From positions 1 to 16,973 of the forward strand of contig CABSLJ010000036.1 in NCBI GenBank assembly GCA_902478455.1: a DNA stretch of 16,973 bases, written 5' to 3'. A program made the position numbers and the translations under genes. The DNA comes from an uncultured Oscillospiraceae bacterium. GTDB taxonomy: Bacteria; Bacillota; Clostridia; Oscillospirales; Acutalibacteraceae. The notes under the pieces were generated by a model that searched no databases, had not been told where the DNA came from, and saw nothing but the letters and a program-made list of their open reading frames with translations. Numbering within the stretch: the first letter of the stretch is position 1; each line of letters opens with the position of its first letter. Positions 1 to 6,339 of this stretch are shown here, in pieces.

Positions 1-122
1 AAAATGCAAAACATCCTGCTCTTTTCTTCAAACACCAGTGCATTCCGACTTATAACCGCGGAAACGGCGGGAAAGAATCCCGACAGAACCAGACCATACG
101 CCAAAGACAGTAACGTGGAATT

Positions 123-151
123 ATTATATCATGAAAAGAAACAATAGCCAA
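123..151 (-). promoter_or_regulatory. Candidate leftward sigma-A promoter
   Basis: On the minus strand TTGGCT (151-146) is followed after 17 bases by a perfect TATAAT (128-123). Transcription would start near 116 and run off the left edge. No convincing gene is visible between there and base 1: one ATG at 43-41 opens a frame that is still open at the edge but has no clear ribosome binding site. The rest of 1-245 holds no gene I can support. Confidence 0.4.
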
Positions 152-245
152 GGCGAGAATTACGGATTTCTCCGGGAAACGGGTTGCTGCGCCTGCTCCA
201 GCTTCTCTCTTCCGCCGGTCAATCTCAATCATCGGAATTGCAGAA

Positions 246-273
246 AACCCGGAGAGCCGAAGCTCTCCGGGTT
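246..273 (-). terminator. Rho-independent terminator after the Cys-rich gene
   Basis: A perfect 12-bp stem (246-257 with 262-273) closes a TTCG tetraloop on the minus strand, a very stable C(UUCG)G hairpin. It lies about 30 bases after the stop codon at 304 and is followed on the minus strand by a short T stretch (TTTTCT). The T tract is weak, but position and stem strength fit a terminator. Confidence 0.75.
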
Positions 274-303
274 CTGTGCGCGGATTCATTTGTGCTTGCG
301 GGT

Positions 304-1125
304 TTATCTGTGCCGGCAGCAGCCGTGGTCCTCTCCACCGATGTCGGTCACCTTGGGCGGGAAGAATTCGTCCGTCGGGAAGTCGATGCGGCTGAACAGC
401 TCGCATGGATTATCCGAGGAGCTGACGCACTCCTTTTCCGGAATGCAGAAGTCGTAGGCCGGGATGAGCATCTGAACGTTGCGCTCAATCTGGACAATCG
501 TGAAGATACCGATGGTCACATAAACGCATCTGCCGTGATTCTTCAGGCAGAAATCGCCGCCGTAACGCCGGGCCACGCTGTCGGGAATCCGGCAGCAGGG
601 GTCGCAGCAGTCGCAGCAGTCGCAGATCTTGGCCGCAAGGCCGATGGGCTCGGCAACCTGGACGGTCGCCTTGGGCAGGTTGCGCACCGGAGCGTTCTGC
701 GTGTCGGGGTCGTCGAGGGTGAAGTCGGAGCTGTAGACCTTGACATTGCCTTCACTGCCGTACAGAATGACCTTTTTGCTGAAGATGGAAAGGCCGCAGA
801 CCGTGACGGGGGTCGCCGCCGGCGCCATGAAGACGTCGAGATTGACCTCGAAGAAGAAGGTCATGTCAATCGAGTAGAAGCCCTTGTGGAAGGGGACCGG
901 CTCGAGGTCTAAGTAAACCGTGATCACCTGTGCATTGCGGATGCGGACGTTGCACGCCTGGTCGATCACCTGCTGCCCCGCCTCTGTGAAGTAAACCCTC
1001 AAATCCTCCAGGCAGTCCTTGTCGCCGCAGGAGTCGTAGACCCGGTATGCGTCGATGCATACAGCTTCCTTGAAACATCCCGCCTGATTGCCTTCCGTTG
1101 CGAAGTCAAAATTGTTGTCCTCCAT
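304..1125 (-). CDS. Cysteine-rich clostridial protein of unknown function (273 aa)
   Basis: I do not recognise a named family; it resembles conserved hypothetical proteins of Clostridia. The start is ATG at 1125 with AGGAGG at 1134-1139. The protein has 20 cysteines. The N-terminal part (about 17-48) carries C17, C23, C33 and C38 around a VYDSCGDKDCLEDLRVYF segment. The middle (60-160) looks beta-rich. A dense cluster lies at 168-178 (C168, C170, C171, C173, C174, C177, C178). More cysteines follow at 193, 200, 227, 233, 241 and 269-270. There is no signal peptide or membrane segment. Such proteins can be cross-linked spore or cell-surface structural proteins, or bind metal; a spore role is only a guess, helped slightly by a possible sporulation-type promoter upstream. 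The gene is monocistronic or read through from pcrA, and is closed by the hairpin at 246-273. Confidence 0.8.
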   Translation of the reverse strand: MEDNNFDFATEGNQAGCFKEAVCIDAYRVYDSCGDKDCLEDLRVYFTEAGQQVIDQACNVRIRNAQVITVYLDLEPVPFHKGFYSIDMTFFFEVNLDVFMAPAATPVTVCGLSIFSKKVILYGSEGNVKVYSSDFTLDDPDTQNAPVRNLPKATVQVAEPIGLAAKICDCCDCCDPCCRIPDSVARRYGGDFCLKNHGRCVYVTIGIFTIVQIERNVQMLIPAYDFCIPEKECVSSSDNPCELFSRIDFPTDEFFPPKVTDIGGEDHGCCRHR

Positions 1126-1182
1126 AAGATAAGCCTCCTAACAGGTTTTGAAACCAATGTTTTCAATACCATCTTATGGAGG
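1119..1182 (-). promoter_or_regulatory. Inverted repeat pairing with the start codon of the Cys-rich gene
   Basis: The arms at 1119-1130 and 1171-1182 form a perfect 12-bp inverted repeat with 40 bases between them. On the minus-strand mRNA the 3' arm contains the ATG at 1125 and the next codon, while the AGGAGG site (1134-1139) stays in the loop together with a small internal hairpin (1144-1155). If transcription starts upstream of 1182, this stem would hide the start codon. The arrangement is visible; a role in translation is inferred. Confidence 0.4.
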
Positions 1183-1196
1183 GCCGCGAATAATGT
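1175..1196 (-). promoter_or_regulatory. Weak candidate sporulation (sigma-K type) promoter
   Basis: On the minus strand AC (1196-1195) is followed after 16 bases by CATAAGATG (1178-1170), close to the sigma-K pattern AC-N16-CATANNNTA. No good sigma-A promoter is seen here. The match overlaps one arm of the 1119-1182 inverted repeat, so part of the resemblance may be coincidence. The two readings exclude each other for the same transcript. Confidence 0.22.
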
Positions 1197-1203
1197 TCCT
1201 TTT

Positions 1204-3579
1204 TTATGCTTTTTTTAGCCTTGCAAAGTTGGACATGAGCTTTTTTGTCCCAATTCCTTCAAAGGCGATTTCGAGCAGGGTGTCGTTCCCCATAGGGGTG
1301 GCCGAAAGGACCATGCCCTTGCCGAAGGTCTTGTGGAACACCTGATCGCCCGCGCGGAAGGAACCGGCCGGCGCTGCGGGGGCCTTCTGGCCGAAGCTTC
1401 TGGCGGCGAAGGTCGTGGCCGTCCGCGCCTCCTCGGCCGCCGTGGGCGTGCGGACGCCCGGCTCGGGTGTCTTCCACTGACGGGAGCGGGACTTCTCCAG
1501 CAGCTCCTCTGGAATCTCCATCAAAAACCGGGAGGGCTTGTTGCGGGAGGTGCTGCCGAAGAGCATGCGGCTTTCGGCGCTCAGCAGGTGAAGCTCCTCC
1601 CTGGCGCGCGTGATTCCCACGTAGGCCAGCCGCCGCTCTTCCTCGATCTCCCCGGGGTTATAGATCGACTGCATGCCGGGGAAGATGCCCTCCTCCATGC
1701 CGGGCAGGAACACCACGGGAAATTCCAGCCCCTTGGCGGAGTGCATGGTCATCATGACCACCGTGTCGGCATGGGCGTCAAAATTATCGATGTCGGTCAT
1801 AAGGGAGACCTCCTCCAGAAAGCCGGAGAGGCTCGCCTCCTCGCCGTTGTCCTGCTCATACTTAATGATATTCGAGGACAGCTCGTTTATGTTCTCAATA
1901 CGGCTTTCGCTCTCTTCCTTTTCGTTCTTAACCGCCTCTATGTAGCCCGTCCGGTCGAGCACCAGCTGGTATAGCTCGGCCAGACTGAGGGTTTCCTCCG
2001 CCTGAATGAATTCATCCATCATGGCCGCGAACTGCTTGAGCTTTTGCGCGCTGCGCGTCAGCGCCTGAAATTCGTCCGCTCTGCGCAGGACGTCAAGCAG
2101 CGTCTCGCCCAGGCCGAGGGCGATCTCCTCCGCCTGAGCGACCGTCCGCTCGCCGATGGACCGCTTGGGCTGGTTGATGATGCGGCGCAGGCGGACTTCG
2201 TCGGCCGGATTGTTGATCACGCTGAGATAGGCGATCATGTCGCGGATTTCCCTGCGCTCATAGAAGCGGAATCCTCCGATCATGCGGTAGGGAATGCCCG
2301 ACTTGACGAACACCTTCTCCAGCGCGTTCGACTGGGAGTTCATGCGGTAAAGGACGGCGTAATCGGCGTACCTTCTCCCCTTTGCCGCCCCCTCCAGAAT
2401 GGTGTTGGCGACGATGCTCGCCTCATCCTGTTCGCTGTAGGCGACGTGGTAGAAAATTTTCTCCCCGGCCGGATTCTGCGTCCAGAGGGTCTTCCCCTTG
2501 CGCTCGGTGTTGTGGCTGATGACGGCGTTGGCGGCGTCGAGGATGTTCTGGGTTGAGCGGTAGTTCTGTTCCAGACGGATGACGCGGGCGTCCGGATAGG
2601 TGTGCTCAAAGCTCATGATATTTTCTATGGTGGCGCCCCGGAACTTGTAGATGCTCTGATCGTCGTCACCCACGACGCAGAGATTTCTGCGCTTAGCCGA
2701 GAGCAGCTTGATCAGCTGATACTGAGCGCGGTTGGTGTCCTGATATTCGTCCACCAGAATATAGCGAAAGCGGTTCTGATAGTATTCGAGCACTTCGGGA
2801 CACTCCGAAAGCAGGAGCACGGCGTTGGAGATGAGGTCGTCGAAATCCATGGCGTCGGCTTCCCTAAGGCGGCGCTGATAGAGGGCGTAGGCCTTGCCGA
2901 TCATCATCAGCCGGTGGTCGCCCGCGGCGGCCGCCTGATACTCCTCCGGGGAAACCATGCCGTCCTTGGCGTGGGAAATTTCCGCCAGGATGCCCTTGTG
3001 CGAAAGGATTTTGTCATCGATATTGAGGGCCTTCTGACAATCCTTCATCAGTCTGCGGGAATCGTCGGTATCATATACCGTGAAATGGCTTGAGTAGCCG
3101 ATGCGTTCGCCGTCGCGGCGCAGCATACGCGCGCAAGTCGCATGGAAAGTGGAGGCCCAGACGTCCTCCCCTCCCTCTCCCAGCATGGCGGTCAGACGTT
3201 CCTTGAGCTCCCCCGCCGCCTTGTTGGTAAAGGTGATGGCGAGAATCTGCCACGGCTTGGCCGGCCAGACGGAGAGCTTGGCGGCGAACTCGTCGGGCAC
3301 GCGCTCCCCCCGGCGGACGAGCTCCTCCAGCCGGGAGACGTCCTCCTCCTGCACGGCCGGAGATACCTCCCCGCTGCGGTAGGCCTTGCCGTAACGGATG
3401 ATGTTGGCAATCCGGTTGACGAGCACCGTCGTTTTGCCGCTGCCCGCGCCGGCGAGAATCAAAAGGGGGCCCTCTGTCTGAAAGACGGCCTCCCGCTGCA
3501 TCTGATTCATTCTGGAAAATTCTTGTTCAAGCGCCTGCCTGCGCAGGCTTAGAAATCGTTCGGTCTGCATCTGATCCAT
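1204..3579 (-). CDS. pcrA: ATP-dependent DNA helicase PcrA/UvrD (791 aa)
   Basis: Superfamily 1A 3'-5' DNA helicase of the UvrD/Rep/PcrA type, acting in repair and in removal of proteins from DNA in the cytoplasm. Visible motifs are Walker A GAGSGKT (44-50), motif Ia ITFTNKAA, motif II VDEYQDTN, motif III GDDDQSIYKFRGA, motif IV RLEQNYRST, motif V TMHSAKGLEFPVVF, and motif VI YVGITRARE. The C-terminal 50 residues (FRAGDQVFHKTFGKGMV onward) form the Tudor-like module typical of PcrA that binds RNA polymerase. The length is slightly above the usual 720-760 because of about 45 extra residues (64-108) between motifs I and Ia. ATG at 3579 has a GAGGTGG site (3584-3590) and a promoter just upstream. 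No terminator separates it from the Cys-rich gene downstream. Confidence 0.97.
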   Translation of the reverse strand: MDQMQTERFLSLRRQALEQEFSRMNQMQREAVFQTEGPLLILAGAGSGKTTVLVNRIANIIRYGKAYRSGEVSPAVQEEDVSRLEELVRRGERVPDEFAAKLSVWPAKPWQILAITFTNKAAGELKERLTAMLGEGGEDVWASTFHATCARMLRRDGERIGYSSHFTVYDTDDSRRLMKDCQKALNIDDKILSHKGILAEISHAKDGMVSPEEYQAAAAGDHRLMMIGKAYALYQRRLREADAMDFDDLISNAVLLLSECPEVLEYYQNRFRYILVDEYQDTNRAQYQLIKLLSAKRRNLCVVGDDDQSIYKFRGATIENIMSFEHTYPDARVIRLEQNYRSTQNILDAANAVISHNTERKGKTLWTQNPAGEKIFYHVAYSEQDEASIVANTILEGAAKGRRYADYAVLYRMNSQSNALEKVFVKSGIPYRMIGGFRFYERREIRDMIAYLSVINNPADEVRLRRIINQPKRSIGERTVAQAEEIALGLGETLLDVLRRADEFQALTRSAQKLKQFAAMMDEFIQAEETLSLAELYQLVLDRTGYIEAVKNEKEESESRIENINELSSNIIKYEQDNGEEASLSGFLEEVSLMTDIDNFDAHADTVVMMTMHSAKGLEFPVVFLPGMEEGIFPGMQSIYNPGEIEEERRLAYVGITRAREELHLLSAESRMLFGSTSRNKPSRFLMEIPEELLEKSRSRQWKTPEPGVRTPTAAEEARTATTFAARSFGQKAPAAPAGSFRAGDQVFHKTFGKGMVLSATPMGNDTLLEIAFEGIGTKKLMSNFARLKKA

Positions 3580-3612
3580 GAATCCACCTCAACCTTTTTT
3601 CAATACCTCTCT

Positions 3613-3641
3613 ATTGTAGCCTATTTTGTCGCGCTTGGCAA
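3613..3641 (-). promoter_or_regulatory. Sigma-A promoter of pcrA
   Basis: On the minus strand TTGCCA (3641-3636) and TACAAT (3618-3613) are separated by 17 bases, each matching five of six consensus bases. The start point would be near 3606, leaving a leader of about 27 bases that contains the pcrA ribosome binding site. Confidence 0.65.
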
Positions 3642-3731
3642 ATGGCGGTAGCGTGCAGGGAAAGGGGATTGCGGCGGTTGGCGGCTTCTTTCGGCCTTTT
3701 TCGGCATGCAAACTGCTTTTCCTCACACGCG

Positions 3732-3771
3732 CCAGCAGGAGGGGTCCGGCATGCCGGACCCCTCCTGCTGG
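3732..3771. terminator. Perfect 40-bp palindrome, probable terminator hairpin
   Basis: Two 20-base arms (3732-3751 and 3752-3771) are exact reverse complements, with GCATGC at the centre. The element lies 32 bases beyond the flavodoxin stop codon and before the pcrA promoter, so ending the flavodoxin transcript is the simplest role. No T tract follows the stem on the minus strand, and on the plus strand only TTTAAAA follows, so it is not a textbook rho-independent terminator. Confidence 0.5.
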
Positions 3772-3803
3772 TTTAAAAACAACTGATATATTTTTCCCCG
3801 CCG

Positions 3804-4226
3804 TCAGACGAGCGCTTTTCCCAGTTCTGCACAGCTCATCTGCGCGATGTCGTCGGGAGACTCATTGCAAATGACGCTGTCACAGGCCATAACAGCGCCG
3901 TCGGAAACGCAGGTTTCCTCCCAGGTGCGCATCCATTCGCCGTCGCCCCATCCATAGGAGCCGAACAGTGCGATCTTTTTGCCCCGCAGCTTGGATTCAC
4001 AGCCGGAAAACATCGGCTCAAACTCGCTTTCCTCCAACTGCTCCTCGCCCATGGAGGGGCAGCCGAAGGCGACCGCGTCAAACTGATCCATCCAGTCGGC
4101 GTTAAAATCCGCCGCGGTAAACAAAGACACTTCAGCGCCCGCTTCTCTGGCGCCTTCCACCACCTTCTGCGCCATCGATTCAGTATTGCCCGTTCCACTC
4201 CAATACACCACTGCTACTTTGCTCAT
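3804..4226 (-). CDS. Flavodoxin, short-chain clostridial type (140 aa)
   Basis: Cytoplasmic FMN electron carrier that can replace ferredoxin when iron is scarce. The N-terminus VAVVYWSGTGNTESMA (4-19) carries the FMN-phosphate loop SGTGNTE (10-16). Further on are the FMN-stacking loop around FGCPSMGEEQLEE and the GSYGWGDGEWM segment, both usual for this family. The length of 140 fits clostridial flavodoxins (about 138). I chose the ATG at 4226 because the flavodoxin fold begins there; a longer in-frame reading to 4328 only covers the end of the preceding gene. An AGAGG site lies at about 4233. It follows the DUF3793 gene by 32 bases with no terminator between, so the two are probably one transcript controlled from the operator at 4891-4906. 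That fits induction under iron limitation. Confidence 0.93.
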   Translation of the reverse strand: MSKVAVVYWSGTGNTESMAQKVVEGAREAGAEVSLFTAADFNADWMDQFDAVAFGCPSMGEEQLEESEFEPMFSGCESKLRGKKIALFGSYGWGDGEWMRTWEETCVSDGAVMACDSVICNESPDDIAQMSCAELGKALV

Positions 4227-4258
4227 ATTGATAAACCTCTTTTCTAAAATATATTTTG

Positions 4259-4810
4259 TCAGGCAGCCACGGTCAGCTGCAAAACGCTTCTGCCCTGACG
4301 CCAAAGACGAAGATAGATGTCTCTGCATTTTTTATATTTTGCAAACAGCCTCAGGGCCTCGCATTCGTCACAGTATACCTTCCAACATCCGGTACACTTG
4401 CAGTTTTTGCCGGCGTTTTGAACAAAGCCAATCACGTCGCCCAGGGGATAGCCCAGGAACAGACCGATTTCGTGCGGGAAGCCGCCGCTTTGCTCCAAAC
4501 GTCTTTGCAGATGTTCAAGCGCCCCCTGTGCATCCTTTCCCGGATAGCCATATGCCGAAAGAAAGCGGACAACGCCCGGTGCCGTCAGATCGTCTTGCAA
4601 CCGTTCTCTCCGGTAAACATAAATCAGCGCCTTGCCGCCGCGTTGAAGCAGCGGAAGCAAGGAAACGCCCTTGCCGGAAAGCTGCCGGTTCCATCCGGCA
4701 AGATGCTGCGCCAATTGTTCCGGAGAATCAAATGGCAGGCTGAACAGATTGGCGGTTTTCAGGGACGCCAAGGTCGGGGAGCAGTGCTCGATTAAGTACC
4801 GATCCAGCAA
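4259..4810 (-). CDS. DUF3793 family protein with Cys-rich C-terminus (183 aa)
   Basis: Recognised as DUF3793 by the pattern SPTLASLKTANLFSL (11-25), the EIGLFLGYPLGDVIGF segment (114-129) and the CWKVY...A..LF.KYKKC segment (142-162). The biochemical role is unknown. The C-terminal part has C137, C139, C142, C147, C150 and C162, which could hold zinc, iron or an Fe-S cluster. There are no membrane segments. The start is TTG at 4810: an AAGGAGGA site (4816-4823) is well placed for it, and the family-like sequence begins just after. Transcribed leftward with flavodoxin, and divergent from the 72-aa small protein with one metal-box-like operator between. From experience DUF3793 often lies near flavodoxin or Feo genes in Firmicutes, which supports an iron-related role. 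Confidence 0.88.
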   Translation of the reverse strand: MLDRYLIEHCSPTLASLKTANLFSLPFDSPEQLAQHLAGWNRQLSGKGVSLLPLLQRGGKALIYVYRRERLQDDLTAPGVVRFLSAYGYPGKDAQGALEHLQRRLEQSGGFPHEIGLFLGYPLGDVIGFVQNAGKNCKCTGCWKVYCDECEALRLFAKYKKCRDIYLRLWRQGRSVLQLTVAA

Positions 4811-4890
4811 AAAAATCCTCCTTTTCTCTGTATTTTATGGAAACAGCGGATGGTTCCTCTCTGGTCCAGGAACACATTGAACGCGTCTTT

Positions 4891-4906
4891 GTTAGTTAAA
4901 ACTAAC
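4891..4906. promoter_or_regulatory. Operator A: GTTAG-N6-CTAAC box between divergent genes
   Basis: A 16-base inverted repeat, GTTAGTTAAAACTAAC, with 7-base arms and a 2-base centre. It lies between DUF3793-flavodoxin (leftward) and the 72-aa gene (rightward) and matches the boxes before feoA and feoB. For the rightward gene, TTGAAC at 4877-4882 could be a -35 element, which would put the box over the -10 region, but the -10 match is poor. A DtxR-type repressor is the likely binder (inference). Confidence 0.7.
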
Positions 4907-5002
4907 CAAGGCCTATCCATTCCCGCTGTTTGTGCCAGACTCACTTCCGAAACGGTATATTCCGGCCGCAGATTTCAAACCCTATCTGCGGAGGTGAAAA
5001 GA

Positions 5003-5221
5003 ATGCGCTACGAAAACCTGCACACCCTGCTGGAACAAAGCAGCGGTACGCGCAGCTATTTCCTGACCCTTCCGGTTGAGCTACAACTGGCGCTTCACGA
5101 ACAAAACGATTTGATTCATACGGCGCAGGAGCTCCATTTGCATGCCGACGCCGCGAGGGATTATCAGAAGCATGTTCTGCTCAGCGAAGCGCTGCCGGGC
5201 GGGAAACATGCCGGAAAATAG
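5003..5221 (+). CDS. Small His-rich conserved protein (72 aa), iron-block associated
   Basis: ATG at 5003 with a strong GGAGGTG site (4990-4996) gives 72 residues; the frame is open further upstream, but that part has no ribosome binding site and overlaps the operator region. The protein is soluble, with seven histidines (H7, H32, H39, H45, H47, H57, H69), five of them in the core SLP-like segment LPVELQLALHEQNDLIHTAQ and just after. It has no cysteine. I recall similar small proteins in Clostridia, but know no function. It stands alone on the plus strand between two minus-strand iron genes, and its upstream region holds operator A, so it is probably co-regulated with DUF3793 and flavodoxin. 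A role in metal binding or adaptation to low iron is an inference from context and histidine content. Confidence 0.78.
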   Translation: MRYENLHTLLEQSSGTRSYFLTLPVELQLALHEQNDLIHTAQELHLHADAARDYQKHVLLSEALPGGKHAGK

Positions 5222-5266
5222 CCTCGCTTTCCCCGCCGCAACAATAGGCGCACTTCTGTGGACCTC

Positions 5267-5647
5267 TTATCCGGGCGGATTCTTCCGCACGGCGACGTAG
5301 CCGCTTTTCCATACAGCGGCGCGCAGCGCCTCCTCGTCAACCGGTGTTTTCATCCGCACCAGAGCGCGATTTTGCGGAAAATCGACCGTGGCCCATACAC
5401 CGTCAATACGGTTGAGGGCGTTTTCCACGCGGACGGCGCAGTTTTTACAAGTCATGCCGTCTATGGACAAGGTCAGTTGATAGGGATAGTGTTCCGGACG
5501 GTTGTCCGCCACCTTCAGGCGCTTTTCCGGTCCGTCTCCCCCTGTGCAGCAGCCGTGGCGCAGCTTTTTCACATAGCTTCTGACGGCTAAAAAAGCAATC
5601 CCCGCCAATACAAGGACCAGAATTGCGGTCCAAACCTCACCAGGCAT
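5267..5647 (-). CDS. Membrane-anchored HMA-domain protein (126 aa)
   Basis: One membrane segment (about 7-22) is followed by a basic stretch and a Cys-Cys pair (C33, C34), the same layout as FeoB-associated Cys-rich proteins. After a linker, a heavy-metal-associated domain (about 55-122) carries the GMTCKNC site (C67, C70). HMA domains bind soft metal ions such as copper(I) and pass them to transporters. Here the domain would be held at the cytoplasmic face of the membrane. ATG at 5647 has AGGAGGAAG (5651-5659), which overlaps the stop of the regulator gene, so the two are probably translationally coupled. The metal handled is uncertain: the context is iron, while the motif is typical of copper or other soft metals. 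Confidence 0.85.
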   Translation of the reverse strand: MPGEVWTAILVLVLAGIAFLAVRSYVKKLRHGCCTGGDGPEKRLKVADNRPEHYPYQLTLSIDGMTCKNCAVRVENALNRIDGVWATVDFPQNRALVRMKTPVDEEALRAAVWKSGYVAVRKNPPG

Positions 5648-5659
5648 TTTGCTTCCTCC

Positions 5660-6049
5660 TTACTCCGCCTTTGGAAGGGTTCGCTGTTGATAGTTTTGGA
5701 TGCAGCGGCACAATTCCAGCACAGACTCGCTCTCGCTGCCCAGCAGCAGGGAGGCGTTCTCCCCTGCCGCGCTGCTTTGCATCTGCAAGACATCGGTAAA
5801 GAACGACACCAGAAGAAGGTAACGGTCGGCGAGTTGTTTTGCCAGCAGATGTCCCGATTCCGTCAGCCGGAATCCGGTGTCCTTTTCCTGCGTCAGGAGC
5901 CCCAGGGCTCTGAGTTGTCCCAGCATGCGGTGGGCGCTCGGCTTGCTGACCTGAAGACGCTCGGCAATCCGTGTCAGCTTCAAAACAGAAAGATCCTCCA
6001 ACGCATAAACCGCCAGGAGGTATTTCACCTGCGCAGGCGTCAAATGCAA
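5660..6049 (-). CDS. DtxR/MntR-like transcriptional regulator (129 aa)
   Basis: The N-terminus LTPAQVKYLLAVYAL, the winged helix-turn-helix (about 21-64, RIAERLQVSKPSAHRMLGQL) and the following FRLTESGHLLAKQLADRYLLL dimerisation helix match the DtxR/MntR family. I chose the TTG at 6049: GAGGTGA lies just upstream (6055-6061) and the family alignment begins there. The ATG at 6112 would add 21 unrelated residues and has no ribosome binding site. Length is shorter than DtxR or MntR, with no SH3-like domain. By eye most canonical metal ligands are missing (the MntR Asp8/Glu11 positions look like Lys and Leu, the His77 position Tyr), while C114 and C116 form a Cys-x-Cys near the C-terminus. It lies in the Feo gene cluster and is the obvious candidate to bind the GTTAG-N6-CTAAC boxes. 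MarR-like annotation is an alternative. Confidence 0.83.
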   Translation of the reverse strand: MHLTPAQVKYLLAVYALEDLSVLKLTRIAERLQVSKPSAHRMLGQLRALGLLTQEKDTGFRLTESGHLLAKQLADRYLLLVSFFTDVLQMQSSAAGENASLLLGSESESVLELCRCIQNYQQRTLPKAE

Positions 6050-6072
6050 GCCTCTCACCTCGCTTTGATATG

Positions 6073-6110
6073 GCAGGCGGAGTGCGGAAAGGAATCCACA
6101 CTCCGCCTGC
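6073..6110 (-). repeat. 12-bp inverted repeat before the regulator gene
   Basis: Perfect arms at 6073-6084 and 6099-6110 with a 14-base loop. On the minus strand it follows the FeoB-associated gene by about 33 bases and ends 23 bases before the TTG start of the regulator. No T tract follows, so it may be a processing or mRNA-stabilising hairpin or a weak attenuator rather than a full terminator. Confidence 0.5.
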
Positions 6111-6143
6111 ATGAGCTGTATCGGAACGAATTATGCCGGAGGG

Positions 6144-6317
6144 TTATTTTTTGTGGCACAGTCCGGCCGAAGGACAGTGGTCGCAGCCGCCGCAGCCGCA
6201 GGAATTCTTTCCCTTGCTCCGATCCCTGCGCATCTTCACAAGGATCAGGACGACGACAGCCGCCACCGCCAGGCCGATGAGGATTGTACCCCAGTTGTCG
6301 GCAAGAAAGTTCAGCAT
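6144..6317 (-). CDS. FeoB-associated Cys-rich membrane protein (57 aa)
   Basis: A short gene that length-filtered gene finding misses. ATG at 6317 is preceded by a strong AAAGGAGGT site, and feoB ends only 22 bases upstream. The protein starts MLNFLADNWGTILIG, has one membrane segment (about 11-27), a basic stretch (28-37), then a Cys-rich tail CGCGGCDHCPSAGLC (C40, C42, C45, C48, C54). This is the standard layout of the FeoB-associated Cys-rich membrane protein, which is encoded after feoB in many Firmicutes and is thought to take part in ferrous iron import, as FeoC does in enterobacteria; its exact role is unproven. The tail would sit on the cytoplasmic side, where it could receive Fe(II) from FeoB. 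Confidence 0.92.
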   Translation of the reverse strand: MLNFLADNWGTILIGLAVAAVVVLILVKMRRDRSKGKNSCGCGGCDHCPSAGLCHKK

Positions 6318-6339
6318 AATCGTTACCTCCTTTTGAGGG

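Noticed and set aside
1..43. Possible gene start (ATG at 43, minus strand) running off the left edge
   Set aside because: Only 14 codons, no ribosome binding site and no recognisable sequence; cannot be supported.
184..912. Long plus-strand open frame (242 aa) opposite the Cys-rich gene
   Set aside because: It has no ribosome binding site or family resemblance and mirrors the codon pattern of the real gene on the other strand.
6050..6112. ATG start at 6112 for the DtxR-like regulator
   Set aside because: No ribosome binding site, extra residues unrelated to the family, and it is encoded by the inverted repeat at 6073-6110.
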